NCBI GenBank assembly: GCA_038200275.1
Contig: JBBPYC010000054.1
Span: forward strand, 1-64,000
Length of the DNA: 64,000 nt
Reading direction: 5' to 3'
Source of the DNA: JBBPYC01 sp038200275
GTDB lineage: Bacteria > Pseudomonadota > Gammaproteobacteria > Burkholderiales > Burkholderiaceae_C
Shown here: positions 16,838 through 25,741 of the stretch, one piece after another
Layout: each line of letters begins with the position of its first letter
Position numbering within the stretch: the first letter of the stretch is position 1
Translations under genes and position numbers: made by a program
The notes under the pieces: generated by a model
The model's database searches: none
Seen by the model: the letters and a program-made list of their open reading frames with translations, nothing else
Told to the model about the DNA's origin: nothing

Positions 16838-17401
16838 TCAGCGACCGCTCGGCTTGTCGGAGTTTCGATTGAGACGCATTACCTTGAGCTGCTTCGAATC
16901 CTCGGCGTCCTGCACCATCACCAGCTCGGCCGCGTCCAGGTTGCGCGTCATGCTGCGCAACAACTGCCACCCGAGGATCAGTAGCCCGGAGATGCCAAAG
17001 AACACACCCGTCGCATAGAAAACCGCAACCGATGCGCCGGTAACTGGCGCCTGCACATCGAAGTTGATCACGGCTTGGGCCCAGCTTCCCTTCAGCATCA
17101 GCCAAGTCACAAACAGCATCGCGATCTGCGCGAGGACCTGACAGGACTTTTGTCCGGCAGGCGACAACCGTGCGACGAGGAGGTCGGTGCCCAGGTGGCT
17201 GTGCTGATGAAGCGCGACCACGGCGCCCAGAAACGTTAGCCATAAAAACAGCCAGCGCGAAACTTCTTCTGACAGCGCGATGCCGGAATTGAATGCATAC
17301 CGCAGCACCACGTTGCCGAACACCAAAACCACCATGACCGCCAACGCGGCAGCCATCAGCAGATTCAGCAGCTGGCAATAGCCATTGAGCAAGCGTGTCA
17401 T
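16838..17401 (-). CDS. dctQ: TRAP transporter small permease (DctQ family)
   Basis: The small four-helix membrane subunit of the TRAP transporter. Family hallmarks are the conserved EEVSRWLFLWLTFLGAVVALHQHSHLGTD stretch (read here as EEVSRWLFLWL then GAVVALHQHSHLG). The ATG at 17401 gives 187 residues and has an AGGAA box about eight bases upstream; a longer frame to 17494 adds an unconserved leader. It is the first gene of dctQMP, so the transporter promoter should lie just right of it. Confidence 0.93.
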   Translation of the reverse strand: MTRLLNGYCQLLNLLMAAALAVMVVLVFGNVVLRYAFNSGIALSEEVSRWLFLWLTFLGAVVALHQHSHLGTDLLVARLSPAGQKSCQVLAQIAMLFVTWLMLKGSWAQAVINFDVQAPVTGASVAVFYATGVFFGISGLLILGWQLLRSMTRNLDAAELVMVQDAEDSKQLKVMRLNRNSDKPSGR

Positions 17402-17807
17402 CTGTGTTTTTCCTGTCGGTCGCTGTCCATCACCGTTTGTCGCCGTTGGCTGACCAAAGCACCCGGAAATGTACCAATGGGTTGGTTTTTGCACCAGGAG
17501 GACTTTCCTCTTTCGAACTGCGTCTAGGCAACGCCAGACGCGTACGCCGTCCGCTTTCTGGTCACAGTCGTGGTTGCAACTGCGTAGCGGCCACGAAGAT
17601 GCTGGTCATGGTGCGCTTGGGATTGTTGATGCGGGGCGTGGCAGCACGCGCAGCAGGCTTGCTTTCCCGCGACTTGGTAAGAACAAGTTTGCCGCGCAGC
17701 AGCGGATGTATCGGTTCGTTCAATTGCGCAAGCTGTCATTGCCCGGCTGACCCGTTGGGGCATCAGCGGCGCTCCCACATCGTTCCGCCATTGCAACAAA
17801 GCGCTGT
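17402..17807. other. 406-base intergenic region between dctQ and CoA-transferase genes
   Basis: The right 3' end of the CoA-transferase gene and the promoter of dctQMP bound this stretch. Short open frames on both strands show no recognisable protein and no ribosome sites in good places. An AT-richer part with AACCAACCCATTGG near 17485-17500 (minus sense) may hold the dctQ promoter. Nothing firmer can be said. Confidence 0.4.
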
Positions 17808-19136
17808 CTAGGGCGGCGGCGCAATCGGTGGCTTGACTGATCCAGTATCGCCCTGCTCCTGCGGCAATTGCAGCGCACGCTGCTCGATCATCGCTTCGAT
17901 CGTCTCGTCATCGATCCCTGCTTCGCGCAGGATGTCGACGCCCTGCTCGCCTGCACGCGGCACGTGCCGGTGGATCACTGGCGGTGTGGCGCTATAGCGG
18001 CCGATCGGCGCCATCGCCACGATGCGTCCTTCGCTCGGATGGTCGAGCGTTTGGAAGAAGCCGCCGGCCGCAAGTTGTGGGTCGCTGATCAGGCTGTCCA
18101 TGTCGTGCAGCGGCATCACGGGGATGTCCCCGCCGTTCAGCGCTTCAAGCCAATGCGCGGTGGTGTTCGTCTTCATCATGTCGGCGACGAACGCATACAC
18201 CTCGGCGATGTGCGTGGCGCGCGCGGTGTGGCTGCAAAAGCGGGGATCGTCGAGCAGGTCGGCGCGGCCGATCACTTTGAAAAAGCTGCGCCAGTGCTTG
18301 TCGTTGTAGATCAGCACGCACAGGTAGCCATCCGACGTCGCATACGGTTTGCGATGCGGCGCCAGCAACCGCGCGTAGCCGGTGTCTCCCATCCGCGGCT
18401 CGAACGTGGCGCCGCCCAGATGGTCGCCGAGCACGAACTGCGACAGCGCTTCGAACATCGTGATCTCGACGGCTTGCCCCTTGCCCGCGCTGCGCGCATG
18501 GAACACTGCCGCCAGCAACGCAATCGCGGCCTGCAGCCCCACGCTGCGATCGGCCAACGTGACCGGCGCATAACGCGGCACGTCACCACTTTGCTGCGCC
18601 GACAGCGCCGCCACGCCCGCGGCGCCCTGGATCAGATCGTCGTAGGCCGGCTTGCCTGCATACGGCCCGCCTTCGGCGTAGCCAAATGCACCCACGTAAA
18701 CCAGCTTCGGATTCACAGCCGCCAAGTCTTCATAAGACAGCTTGAGCCGCGCCATCGCTTGCGGCCGCACGTTGTAGATCAAAGCATCGCAGTTCGCCGC
18801 GATGCGCAGCAACGCATCGCGCCCGGCCGGTGTTTTCAAGTCCAGCACGATGGAGCGCTTGTTGCGGTTCAGGTGCAACGTCAGGTGCCCCATGCCGGGG
18901 CTGCGCATGGGGCCAACGGCGCGCAGGTTGTCTCCGCCCGGCGGCTCGACCTTGATCACGTCGGCGCCCAGATCGGCCAGTGTCTGCGTCGCGTACGGCC
19001 CCATTACCACGGTCGTCAGGTCGACAATGCGCAGACCGGCCAGCGGGCCGGTGTTGGGTTTCAGTGCCTGGGCTTCGGACGGCTCGGCGCGGTCTTCGTG
19101 GATTTCGGAGTTGCCCACGGCGTTCCTGTTTTTCAT
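17808..19136 (-). CDS. CaiB/BaiF-family (class III) CoA-transferase
   Basis: A cytosolic class III CoA-transferase moving CoA between organic acids. After a 30-residue variable leader comes the family opening LAGLRIVDLTTVVMGPYATQ, then LADLGADVIKVEPPGGDNLR with the catalytic Asp expected in the ADLGAD or later LKTPAGRD region, and NKRSIVLDLKTPAGRDAL. The 442-residue length is slightly above the usual 400. The ATG at 19136 overlaps the Bug gene stop by four bases (ATGA), so the pair is translationally coupled. The acid activated is unknown; Bug neighbours often bind small dicarboxylates or aromatic acids. Confidence 0.9.
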   Translation of the reverse strand: MKNRNAVGNSEIHEDRAEPSEAQALKPNTGPLAGLRIVDLTTVVMGPYATQTLADLGADVIKVEPPGGDNLRAVGPMRSPGMGHLTLHLNRNKRSIVLDLKTPAGRDALLRIAANCDALIYNVRPQAMARLKLSYEDLAAVNPKLVYVGAFGYAEGGPYAGKPAYDDLIQGAAGVAALSAQQSGDVPRYAPVTLADRSVGLQAAIALLAAVFHARSAGKGQAVEITMFEALSQFVLGDHLGGATFEPRMGDTGYARLLAPHRKPYATSDGYLCVLIYNDKHWRSFFKVIGRADLLDDPRFCSHTARATHIAEVYAFVADMMKTNTTAHWLEALNGGDIPVMPLHDMDSLISDPQLAAGGFFQTLDHPSEGRIVAMAPIGRYSATPPVIHRHVPRAGEQGVDILREAGIDDETIEAMIEQRALQLPQEQGDTGSVKPPIAPPP

Positions 19137-20140
19137 TGCGGCTCGATCCGCGCTTCTTTGATCAACCTGGCCCACTTGACCAGTTCGCTGGCGACGAACG
19201 TCTTGAGTTCGTCCGGTGTGCTGCCGAACGCGTCGAAGCCCAGGCCGGCCAGTCGCGTGCGGATTGCGGGGTCCGCCACGATCTGAACCAGTTCGGCGTT
19301 CAGCTTGCCGACGATTTCCGGCGGCGTGCCGGCCGGTGCGAATACGCCGTTCCAGGACGTGATATCGAAACCCTTGAAGACCGTGGTGGCGGCCAGCGGG
19401 GGCAGCTCGGGAAACAGCTTCGTTGGCTGTTCGGTGCTGACCGCCAGCGCGCGCATCTTGTCGGCTTTCACCATGCCGAGGCCGGCGGCCAGGTCGACCC
19501 ACATCATCGACACCGTGCCGCCCACCACATCGGCAATCGCCGGTGGCGTGCTCTTGTACGGCACGTGCAGCAGATCGAGTCCGGCCAGGCGCGCCAACGT
19601 CGCGCCGGCAACGATGCCCGTGCTGTTGCCGCTTGCATAGCTGAGCTTGCCCGGATTGGCCCGCGCGTATTCGACCAAGCTGTCCACGTCATTGATCGGC
19701 AGCGCCGGGTTCACCACCAGCATGAACGGCAAGTTGCCCATGCGGGCCACCGGCGTGAAGTCGGCCACCGGGTCATAGGGCAACCGCTTCATGAGGCTTG
19801 GGTTGGCCGAGTGGGTCGTGTTGGTCGTCATGAACAACGTGTAGCCGTCGGGCACCGCGCGGGCGACGAAGTCGGCGGCGATCGAGCCGTTGGCACCAGC
19901 TTTGTTGTCCACCACCACCGGCGTCTTCAACCGCTCGCTCAACGCCTGCGCCGTAATGCGCGCGACCGCATCGGTGCCGCTGCCGGCAGAAAACGGCACC
20001 ACCAGCTTGATGGGCTGCTGCGGATAGTCGGCGGCAGCGCTTTGGGCCTGCGTTGAAGGAAAAGCGACGCCGAGCAGCAACGCGCTGGCGCTTAGGACCA
20101 ATGCGCGGCGGCACGGATTGGTGGAGGGTGTCTGGTTCAT
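19133..20140 (-). CDS. Bug-family tripartite tricarboxylate receptor (TctC-like)
   Basis: A periplasmic solute-binding protein of the Bug/TctC family, very abundant in Burkholderiales. The signal peptide RRALVLSASALLLGVAFPSTQAQ precedes the mature fold. Typical motifs are YPQQPIKLVVPFSAGSGTDA, VVVDNKAGANGSIAADFVA, and PYDPVADFTPVARMG. The length is 335 residues and the start at 20140 has AAGGAG nine bases ahead. No TctA or TctB permease lies nearby, which is common for Bug genes; the protein may act as a sensor receptor or share a distant permease. Confidence 0.92.
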   Translation of the reverse strand: MNQTPSTNPCRRALVLSASALLLGVAFPSTQAQSAAADYPQQPIKLVVPFSAGSGTDAVARITAQALSERLKTPVVVDNKAGANGSIAADFVARAVPDGYTLFMTTNTTHSANPSLMKRLPYDPVADFTPVARMGNLPFMLVVNPALPINDVDSLVEYARANPGKLSYASGNSTGIVAGATLARLAGLDLLHVPYKSTPPAIADVVGGTVSMMWVDLAAGLGMVKADKMRALAVSTEQPTKLFPELPPLAATTVFKGFDITSWNGVFAPAGTPPEIVGKLNAELVQIVADPAIRTRLAGLGFDAFGSTPDELKTFVASELVKWARLIKEARIEPQ

Positions 20141-20211
20141 GTGTTTTGTCTCCTTCGTTGTCGTCAATTGGAGCGCAATCGTGTGCTCACTTGCCTATTC
20201 GTCAAATTCAA

Positions 20212-20601
20212 TCAAGCCACCGCGGTCCGCACCACGCGCTCCGGCATTTCTTCATAGGGTGGGCTGTAGACCACCAGCACCCGCACCGGCTCATCACTGA
20301 CGACGGTGAACGTGTGCATCGCATCGGCCGGGAAAAAACAGCAGTCCCCCGGCCCGAGTTCGCAGCGCTCGCCGCCTACTTCTGCCACCGCGCGGCCTTC
20401 CAGCAGGTAGCAGATCTGCTCGATGCCGGGGTGCGCGTGCGGTAGCGCGCCCTTGCCTTTCTCGATGTTGCCGATCAGCATCTCGAGCTGTTTGGCACCC
20501 ACGGTCTCTGGTCCTATCAGGCGCTTATTCAAGGTGCCTGTGTGATTCGCGGGGTGGTAGCCAACGATGTCGGATTCGCGGATGAAGTAGCGCGGCGTCA
20601 T
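20212..20601 (-). CDS. cupin-domain protein
   Basis: A small single-domain cupin of 129 residues. The metal-binding motif is present as LPHAHPGIEQICYLLEGRA (two His and a Glu), with the second motif GPGDCCFFPADAMHTFTVVSD supplying the third His. Such proteins can be oxygenases, isomerases or ligand-binding regulators. It sits 31 bases after the adenine deaminase gene and 71 bases before the Bug gene on the same strand, suggesting a common transcript. No substrate can be assigned. Confidence 0.85.
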   Translation of the reverse strand: MTPRYFIRESDIVGYHPANHTGTLNKRLIGPETVGAKQLEMLIGNIEKGKGALPHAHPGIEQICYLLEGRAVAEVGGERCELGPGDCCFFPADAMHTFTVVSDEPVRVLVVYSPPYEEMPERVVRTAVA

Positions 20602-20632
20602 GCAAAGCCTTTCAGTTCAAAAAATGATGTGC

Positions 20633-21700
20633 TCAGGCGTTCTCAAGTGCAAATCGCTCGAACGTGGCATCCAGTTGCGCGACCCAGCTTTCCTTTTCCT
20701 TGTCACTTGCAAAGCACGCCTCGAAGCTGTTGCGCGCAAGCCGGTACGCATGACTTGCATCCAGGCCGGTCGCTTCGAACACCTGTACGAAGTTCTCATT
20801 CATGTAGCCGCCGAAATAGGCGGGATCGTCCGAGTTGACGGTGGCAGCAATGCCCGCATCCAGCAGGTCGCGCAGGTTGTGCTTGCTCAAGTCGGAAAAC
20901 ACGCGAAGCTTGACGTTCGACAGCGGGCAGACCGTGAGCGCAATCTGCTCGGCCACCAGCCGCGCGACGAGTTGGGGGTCTTCCATCGACCGCACGCCGT
21001 GGTCGATGCGCTCCACCTGCAGCACGTCGAGCGCTGAGCGCACATATTCGGGCGGACCTTCTTCGCCGGCATGCGCAACGCGGTGCAGGTCGAGTTCCCT
21101 GGCGCGTGCGAACACGTTGACAAACTTCTCCGGCGGATGGCCACGTTCGCTCGAGTCGAGCCCGACGCCGATGAATTGGTGCCGGTGCGGCAACGCGGCG
21201 TACAGCGTATCGAGCGCATCGGCTTCGCTCAAATGGCGCAGGAAGCACAGGATCAGGTCTGCGCTGACGTCGAGTTTGATTGCTGCATCGGTGCAGGCAC
21301 GATGCAGCCCGCCGATCACCACTGCGATCGGCACACCGCGCGCCGTGTGTGTTTGCGGATCGAAAAAAACCTCGGCACGCATCACGTGGTCGGCCGCGGC
21401 GCGCTCGAAGTAAGCCCACGCCATGTCGTAGAAATCCTGCTCGGTGCGCAGCACGTCGGCGCCTGCGTAGTAGATGTCAAGAAAGCTTTGCAGGTTGTCG
21501 AACGCATAAGCGCGCCGCAGCGATTCGACGTCCGGATAAGCCAGCGCCACGCCGTTGCGCTCTGCCATCGCAAACAACAGTTCGGGCTCCAGTGAGCCTT
21601 CGACGTGGATGTGCAGTTCGGCCTTCGGCATGGCGCGCAGCAACTGAGGCAGACGAGCAGCGTCGATTTGGGGGCACGTGGTGGGGAGGGTGTAAGTCAT
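20633..21700 (-). CDS. adenine deaminase, Aah1-like (adenosine deaminase superfamily)
   Basis: A zinc-dependent purine deaminase. The HxH metal pair is His30/His32 in ELHIHVEGSLEPELLF; the catalytic stretch is VAHAGEEGPPEYV, followed by VERIDHGVRSMED and NSDDPAYFGGYMNENF. The segment FYDMAWAYFERA then AEVFFDPQTHTARGVPI closely resembles yeast Aah1, which deaminates adenine to hypoxanthine, rather than true adenosine deaminases. The 355-residue length agrees. The ATG at 21700 has an AGGA box nine bases ahead; an ATG seven codons earlier is possible. It heads a cupin-Bug-CaiB run on the minus strand. Confidence 0.87.
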   Translation of the reverse strand: MTYTLPTTCPQIDAARLPQLLRAMPKAELHIHVEGSLEPELLFAMAERNGVALAYPDVESLRRAYAFDNLQSFLDIYYAGADVLRTEQDFYDMAWAYFERAAADHVMRAEVFFDPQTHTARGVPIAVVIGGLHRACTDAAIKLDVSADLILCFLRHLSEADALDTLYAALPHRHQFIGVGLDSSERGHPPEKFVNVFARARELDLHRVAHAGEEGPPEYVRSALDVLQVERIDHGVRSMEDPQLVARLVAEQIALTVCPLSNVKLRVFSDLSKHNLRDLLDAGIAATVNSDDPAYFGGYMNENFVQVFEATGLDASHAYRLARNSFEACFASDKEKESWVAQLDATFERFALENA

Positions 21701-21721
21701 CTGCAAGTATCCTGACGGCAA

Positions 21722-22110
21722 TCAACGAAGCGCTCGGATTCCGGTGCATCCTTCGGCCACACGATGCTACCTGCGTTGCTGCAAATTGCACCGAGCAGCG
21801 CGCGGATTGCAACAGGGCCCAAGTGGCAGCGCCGTTGTCTATGGCGCAGTGGCAATTCGGCGACACTGGCCTTGCACGCCGTGCGCAGACCCTGGTTCGC
21901 AGGTGGGTGGCCGGAGGAACGACGAGCACGGGCCTGACCACCATCACCCGTGATCAGCGACGCCGCGAAAACCTTGGTCGCCAAGTTGACCGAATCCGAC
22001 TTGGCGCGCGTGTTTCATCACACAGCGCAGCTTTAAATGAGCAACCGATTGGCCTGCCCGAATCGACACTGAAATCTACCCCCATAACGGCGACTGCGCC
22101 GTCATTCGCC
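21722..22110 (+). other. intergenic region with possible IS4/Tn5-type transposase trace
   Basis: The 390 bases between the divergent deaminase and lipoprotein genes have no complete gene. A short plus-strand frame at about 21841-21960, MAQWQFGDTGLARRAQTLVRRW, resembles the N-terminus of IS4/Tn5-like transposases (FGDARLARR pattern), but nothing of the DDE domain follows. The likeness is short and may be chance. The rest should hold the two divergent promoters. Confidence 0.3.
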
Positions 22111-23142
22111 ATGCCCATTCCCGCCCTGCCCAAGTCGTCGTTCGTGCTGCTGCTTGTGACGCTGCCCTTGCTTGCTTCCTGCACGGCCTTGGGCAGCGCG
22201 CCAGCACCACAGGTCATGACGAATACGCTCGGTATGGCGTTCGTGCGGGTACCGGCCGGTGTGTTTCTGATGGGAAGCGACGAATCACCGGAGGCACTTG
22301 CCAGCGACTACCCGCCGCCCTACGAACGCAAGCGATTGATCGATCTGGCCGATGAGGCGCCAGTACACCGCGTCGTGATCAGTCACGCGTTCTGGCTCGG
22401 GCAGCACGAGGTCACCGTCGGCGAGTTTCGCAAGTTCCTGGATCTTTCCGGGTACACACCTGAGTCGGTCGCTGATCGCACGGGCGGCTATGGCTACAAC
22501 TCCGCGTACGACCCCGCCCTGACGAAGCGCGGTGACGCGTTCGAGGGCCGCGACCCGAAGTATTCATGGGCGAACGTGGGCTTCGCGCAGACCGACGACC
22601 ATCCCGTGCTGAACGTGACATGGAACGATGCGGTGGCACTGGCGCAGTGGCTGAGTCGGCGGGAAGGCGCCGTCTATCGCCTGCCGACCGAGGCCGAATG
22701 GGAATACGCCTGCCGCGCTGGCACCTCCACGCGTTACCCCGGGGGCAGCGATGCGCCGCAGACGCTCAAGTCAATTGCCAATGTGTTTGACGTCGACGCA
22801 GCTGTGAACTGGCCCGCATGGCAGGGCTACGCGGCACAATACCGCGACGGCTACGCGTTCACTGCGCCGGTGGGCCTCTTCAAAGCCAACGCGTTCGGCG
22901 TGCACGACATGCTGGGCAATGTCTGGGAATGGACGAACGACTGGTACGGTGAAGGCTACTACGCGCAGTCTGAAACGACCGATCCGCGCGGGCCGTCCGA
23001 TGGCTCGGTGCGCGTGCGCCGGGGCGGCTCCTGGCACTCATGGCCACTGTATGCGCGCTGCAGCTTTCGCAACTGGAACACGGTGCAAACGCGGTACGTG
23101 TTGGTGGGGATGCGGCTGTTGCGGGAGGTGACCGAGAAGTAA
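22111..23142 (+). CDS. SUMF1/FGE-fold lipoprotein lacking the catalytic cysteines
   Basis: A secreted lipoprotein with a formylglycine-generating-enzyme-like (SUMF1) fold. The signal ends in a lipobox (LPLLASC), so the mature protein is anchored by Cys24. The domain begins with TNTLGMAFVRVPAGVFLMGS and contains YRLPTEAEWEYACRAGTSTR and FGVHDMLGNVWEWTNDWYG. In true FGE the redox Cys pair follows GGSW; here RRGGSWHSWPLYARCSFRN has Ser and Ala at those places. It is therefore unlikely to modify sulfatases and belongs to the large non-enzymatic or otherwise adapted SUMF1 group (343 residues). No sulfatase gene lies nearby. Confidence 0.88.
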   Translation: MPIPALPKSSFVLLLVTLPLLASCTALGSAPAPQVMTNTLGMAFVRVPAGVFLMGSDESPEALASDYPPPYERKRLIDLADEAPVHRVVISHAFWLGQHEVTVGEFRKFLDLSGYTPESVADRTGGYGYNSAYDPALTKRGDAFEGRDPKYSWANVGFAQTDDHPVLNVTWNDAVALAQWLSRREGAVYRLPTEAEWEYACRAGTSTRYPGGSDAPQTLKSIANVFDVDAAVNWPAWQGYAAQYRDGYAFTAPVGLFKANAFGVHDMLGNVWEWTNDWYGEGYYAQSETTDPRGPSDGSVRVRRGGSWHSWPLYARCSFRNWNTVQTRYVLVGMRLLREVTEK

Positions 23143-23208
23143 CAGGCGATGGGCTTGAGCTTCCAAGTTCTGGCGACGCATTCGCGTTAAGTCAAATCCT
23201 GTTGCAGG

Positions 23209-23892
23209 CTACTTGGTCCCGAAGTTCGCAACGTAATAGGCCAGCACGTCCAGGTCTTCGACTGGCACTTGACTCAATGCCTCGCTCATTGCACGCGTAT
23301 AGCCGGCCCGTTCGCCCGACTTGAAGCCGTGCAGGACCCTGCTCAAGTAATCTTCCTTTTGGCCTCCGATGCGCGGTACGCCCTGGCCCCCATCCAGCAC
23401 CGCGCCGTGGCAAAACACGCATTTGTACTGCTTCGCAAGCGCCTGGCCCTTGGTCATGCGCTCCGCATCGATCGGTGCAGCAGGGGCGGGCCCCGGAACC
23501 GGTGCAAGCGTTCCGATGTATTCAGAGAAACCGCGCAGATCCGCATCCGTCATTGGCTTCGCCATCGCGACCATGGCTGCGTTGTCACGCCGCCCTTCCC
23601 GAAAGAGATAGAGCTGCGTGATCGCATACAGCGAGTGCTGCCCCGCCAACACCGGCGTCCCTGCGATGTCGCTGCGACCGTCGGCACCATGGCACGCGGC
23701 GCAAGTCTCGCGAAAGCGGGCGGGGTATGGAGCGTTGGCGGCGTCAGGCGACGAGCCGCCGCTGCCAGCATGCGCTGCGGAAGGGGTGCTCGTGCCAGCG
23801 GCTGCCTTCTTCGCTTGCGCAAAGACAGGCAAGGCCACTGCCCCAAGCAACGCCAGCGCAGCGATTGCCGCGATGTGTTGCCAAGACTTCAA
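23209..23892 (-). CDS. di-haem c-type cytochrome (c4-like)
   Basis: A periplasmic electron carrier with two haem-attachment motifs, CAACHGADGRSDIAG and CVFCHGAVLDGGQG, each opening a cytochrome c domain. Distal Met ligands are likely in MAKPMTDADL and the C-terminal MSEALSQV segment. A signal peptide (HIAAIAALALLGAVALPVFAQA) precedes a Gly/Ser-rich linker. The start is taken as TTG at 23892, just one base after the stop of the dehydrogenase gene, with GAAG upstream; this gives 227 residues. Position directly after a secreted dehydrogenase suggests it accepts that enzyme's electrons. Confidence 0.88.
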   Translation of the reverse strand: MKSWQHIAAIAALALLGAVALPVFAQAKKAAAGTSTPSAAHAGSGGSSPDAANAPYPARFRETCAACHGADGRSDIAGTPVLAGQHSLYAITQLYLFREGRRDNAAMVAMAKPMTDADLRGFSEYIGTLAPVPGPAPAAPIDAERMTKGQALAKQYKCVFCHGAVLDGGQGVPRIGGQKEDYLSRVLHGFKSGERAGYTRAMSEALSQVPVEDLDVLAYYVANFGTK

Positions 23893-23893
23893 G

Positions 23894-25102
23894 TTACTTC
23901 TTCCCCGTGTAGCTGATGCGGTAGATCGCGCCGGCATGGTCATCACTCACCAGCAGCGAGCCGTCTTTCATCACCATAAAGTCCACAGGCCGACCAAGAT
24001 ATTGATTGTTCTCGACGAAACCGGTCATGAACGGCTCAAGCTTGACGCCCCCTTTGCCGTCCTGAGACCCAACCATCACGTCGGCATACTTTTTGGTGCG
24101 GTTCCAGGGACCGTGGCGAGCAATAAACATTGCGTTGCGATACTTGGCCGGGAACATCTTGCCGGTGTAGAACTTGAGGCCCAATGTGCCCGCATGCGGC
24201 CCGGTAAATGCCACTGGCTTGGCGTAGTCGTCGCAATTCTTACCCCAGCCAAACTCGGGGTCAGGGATGTTGCCCTGGTGGCAAAACGGAAAGCCGAAGT
24301 GCTGCTTGCCGGGTTCCGTCACGTGGTTCAACGTGTCGTTCGGCAGCTCTTCGCTCATCCAGTCGCGGCCGTTGTTGGTGAACCAGAGGTCACCTGACTT
24401 GGGGTCGAAATCGAACCCGACCGTGTTGCGCACGCCGGACGCGATCGTCTCATTGCCCGTCCCGTCCAGATTCATGCGGTAAATCTTTGCGAACTCTCCC
24501 GGGTCGCAGATGTTGCAGGGCGCACCGATGTTGTAGTAGAGCTTGTCATCATGGACACGCAGGTACTTCCAACTGTGATCATCCCCTCCTGGCAGCTTAT
24601 CGGTCAACACTGCTGTCGGCTCGCCGAGATTGTCGAGCCTGTCTTCAACGTTGTCGTAGCGCACGATCTTCTTGTTCGTCGCGAAGAACAACGTGCCCTT
24701 GTAGAACGCGATGCCAGTCGCGTAGGGCGTCTTGTCGATGATCGTTTTCGGCTCGCGCTTGCCGTTTACCGCCTTCTCGGGCAGCACGTAAACCTTGTTG
24801 CCGACGCCCAGGGTGCTGACGAAAACGTTGCCTTTGTCGCCCTCGCGCAGGTCGCGTGCATCCAGCACACCCGACGCCCAGGTTTCGACTTTGAACCCTG
24901 GCGGCAGCTTGAATTTCTTCGTCGGCAAGTCCGCGGCTGCTGTTGGAATTGGGAAGGCAGCAACCGGCGCCATCTTCATGGCCGAATCGGTCTTGGGTCG
25001 GTCCTTGGCCCAGCCGGGTACGCTGTCCTCAGCAAATGCCGTGGCACTGGCGCAAACCAGCGGCAGGGCTATGGCGATTGATAGCAAGCGTCTCTGATTC
25101 AT
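23894..25102 (-). CDS. secreted PQQ-type sorbosone/glucose dehydrogenase-like protein
   Basis: A periplasmic beta-propeller protein of the soluble glucose/sorbosone dehydrogenase family, which oxidises sugars or aldehydes using PQQ in known members. The signal peptide LLSIAIALPLVCASATAFAE is followed by LPPGFKVETWASGVLDARDL, the usual propeller opening, then PGGDDHSWKYLRVHDDKLYY and GVRNTVGFDFDPKSGDLWFT, and SLLVSDDHAGAIYRISYTG at the end. The 402-residue length is standard. Cys pairs (CNICDPGEF, FCHQGN) are uncommon in the family. PQQ use and substrate are inferred. It is coupled with the cytochrome c gene, separated by one base. Confidence 0.88.
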   Translation of the reverse strand: MNQRRLLSIAIALPLVCASATAFAEDSVPGWAKDRPKTDSAMKMAPVAAFPIPTAAADLPTKKFKLPPGFKVETWASGVLDARDLREGDKGNVFVSTLGVGNKVYVLPEKAVNGKREPKTIIDKTPYATGIAFYKGTLFFATNKKIVRYDNVEDRLDNLGEPTAVLTDKLPGGDDHSWKYLRVHDDKLYYNIGAPCNICDPGEFAKIYRMNLDGTGNETIASGVRNTVGFDFDPKSGDLWFTNNGRDWMSEELPNDTLNHVTEPGKQHFGFPFCHQGNIPDPEFGWGKNCDDYAKPVAFTGPHAGTLGLKFYTGKMFPAKYRNAMFIARHGPWNRTKKYADVMVGSQDGKGGVKLEPFMTGFVENNQYLGRPVDFMVMKDGSLLVSDDHAGAIYRISYTGKK

Positions 25103-25741
25103 GTCTCAACCTTTTTTGTAAGTGGTGACCAGCAGGCATCTGCTCGAGCGGATACATAGACACCTGAACAACATCCACAGCCTTCGCTGCTGCTCGCGCA
25201 TTTGATGACGTTGAAATTTCACTATAGCGGAGCGCATCTGGTCATGTCTATGCGTAGTTTCCAGCTATCGCTGTGCGCGCACGGTGGTGTCGAGCACGAA
25301 TTAGGATTGGCGCTCGATGGCCGCTTTGTGTCTTGATTCGACGGCTTTTACGCACAGCAAGGTCAACGCGATGCAATTGCTCAAGGTCGATTCGGCCATC
25401 GCCATTTCAATGTGTGAGTGGTCAGGCGCGTTGCATTCAGTAACAAAATGATCGGTGCGGGGCGCTGCTTGTGAGCGTCTCGTGTACGCACTGCTGATGC
25501 ATCGCGTTGTCATCGATCTACGCATGAAGAAGCGGTTGGCTTCGGCTCAAAAAGGCGCCGCAAATGAGGTGACATACAAACCTCGGCGCGCCGTTTTCGT
25601 TGGTCACCCTCTACAAGCATCAGCCACTCGATGTGACCGCCGGTTTGGTACGCGGTGCTGCGTGTGTGAACCGCGCCGAGAACGCGTCGCCAATCCCATG
25701 CGGCTGACGAGGCAAAGGCCTTGCAATCGCTGCGGTCCGAA
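25103..25741. other. 640-base region without recognised gene
   Basis: Between the dehydrogenase gene and the end of the P-loop membrane protein gene there are only short open frames on both strands (for example 25301-25525 and 25510-25782, minus) with no family likeness and no convincing ribosome site. Base composition is lower in GC than the neighbouring genes, especially near 25200-25400. The left part must contain the promoter of the dehydrogenase-cytochrome operon. Confidence 0.4.

Noticed and set aside
17868..19286. 470-codon open frame opposite the CoA-transferase gene
   Set aside because: Antisense shadow of a recognised gene in high-GC DNA; its composition is His/Arg-rich and no domain can be seen.
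20633..21700. True adenosine deaminase
   Set aside because: The segments around FYDMAWAYF and FFDPQTHTARG and the SDDPAYFGGY block follow yeast Aah1 adenine deaminase more closely.
22111..23142. Functional formylglycine-generating enzyme
   Set aside because: The fold fits, but both catalytic Cys positions after GGSW are Ser and Ala, and no sulfatase gene is near, so only the fold is reported.
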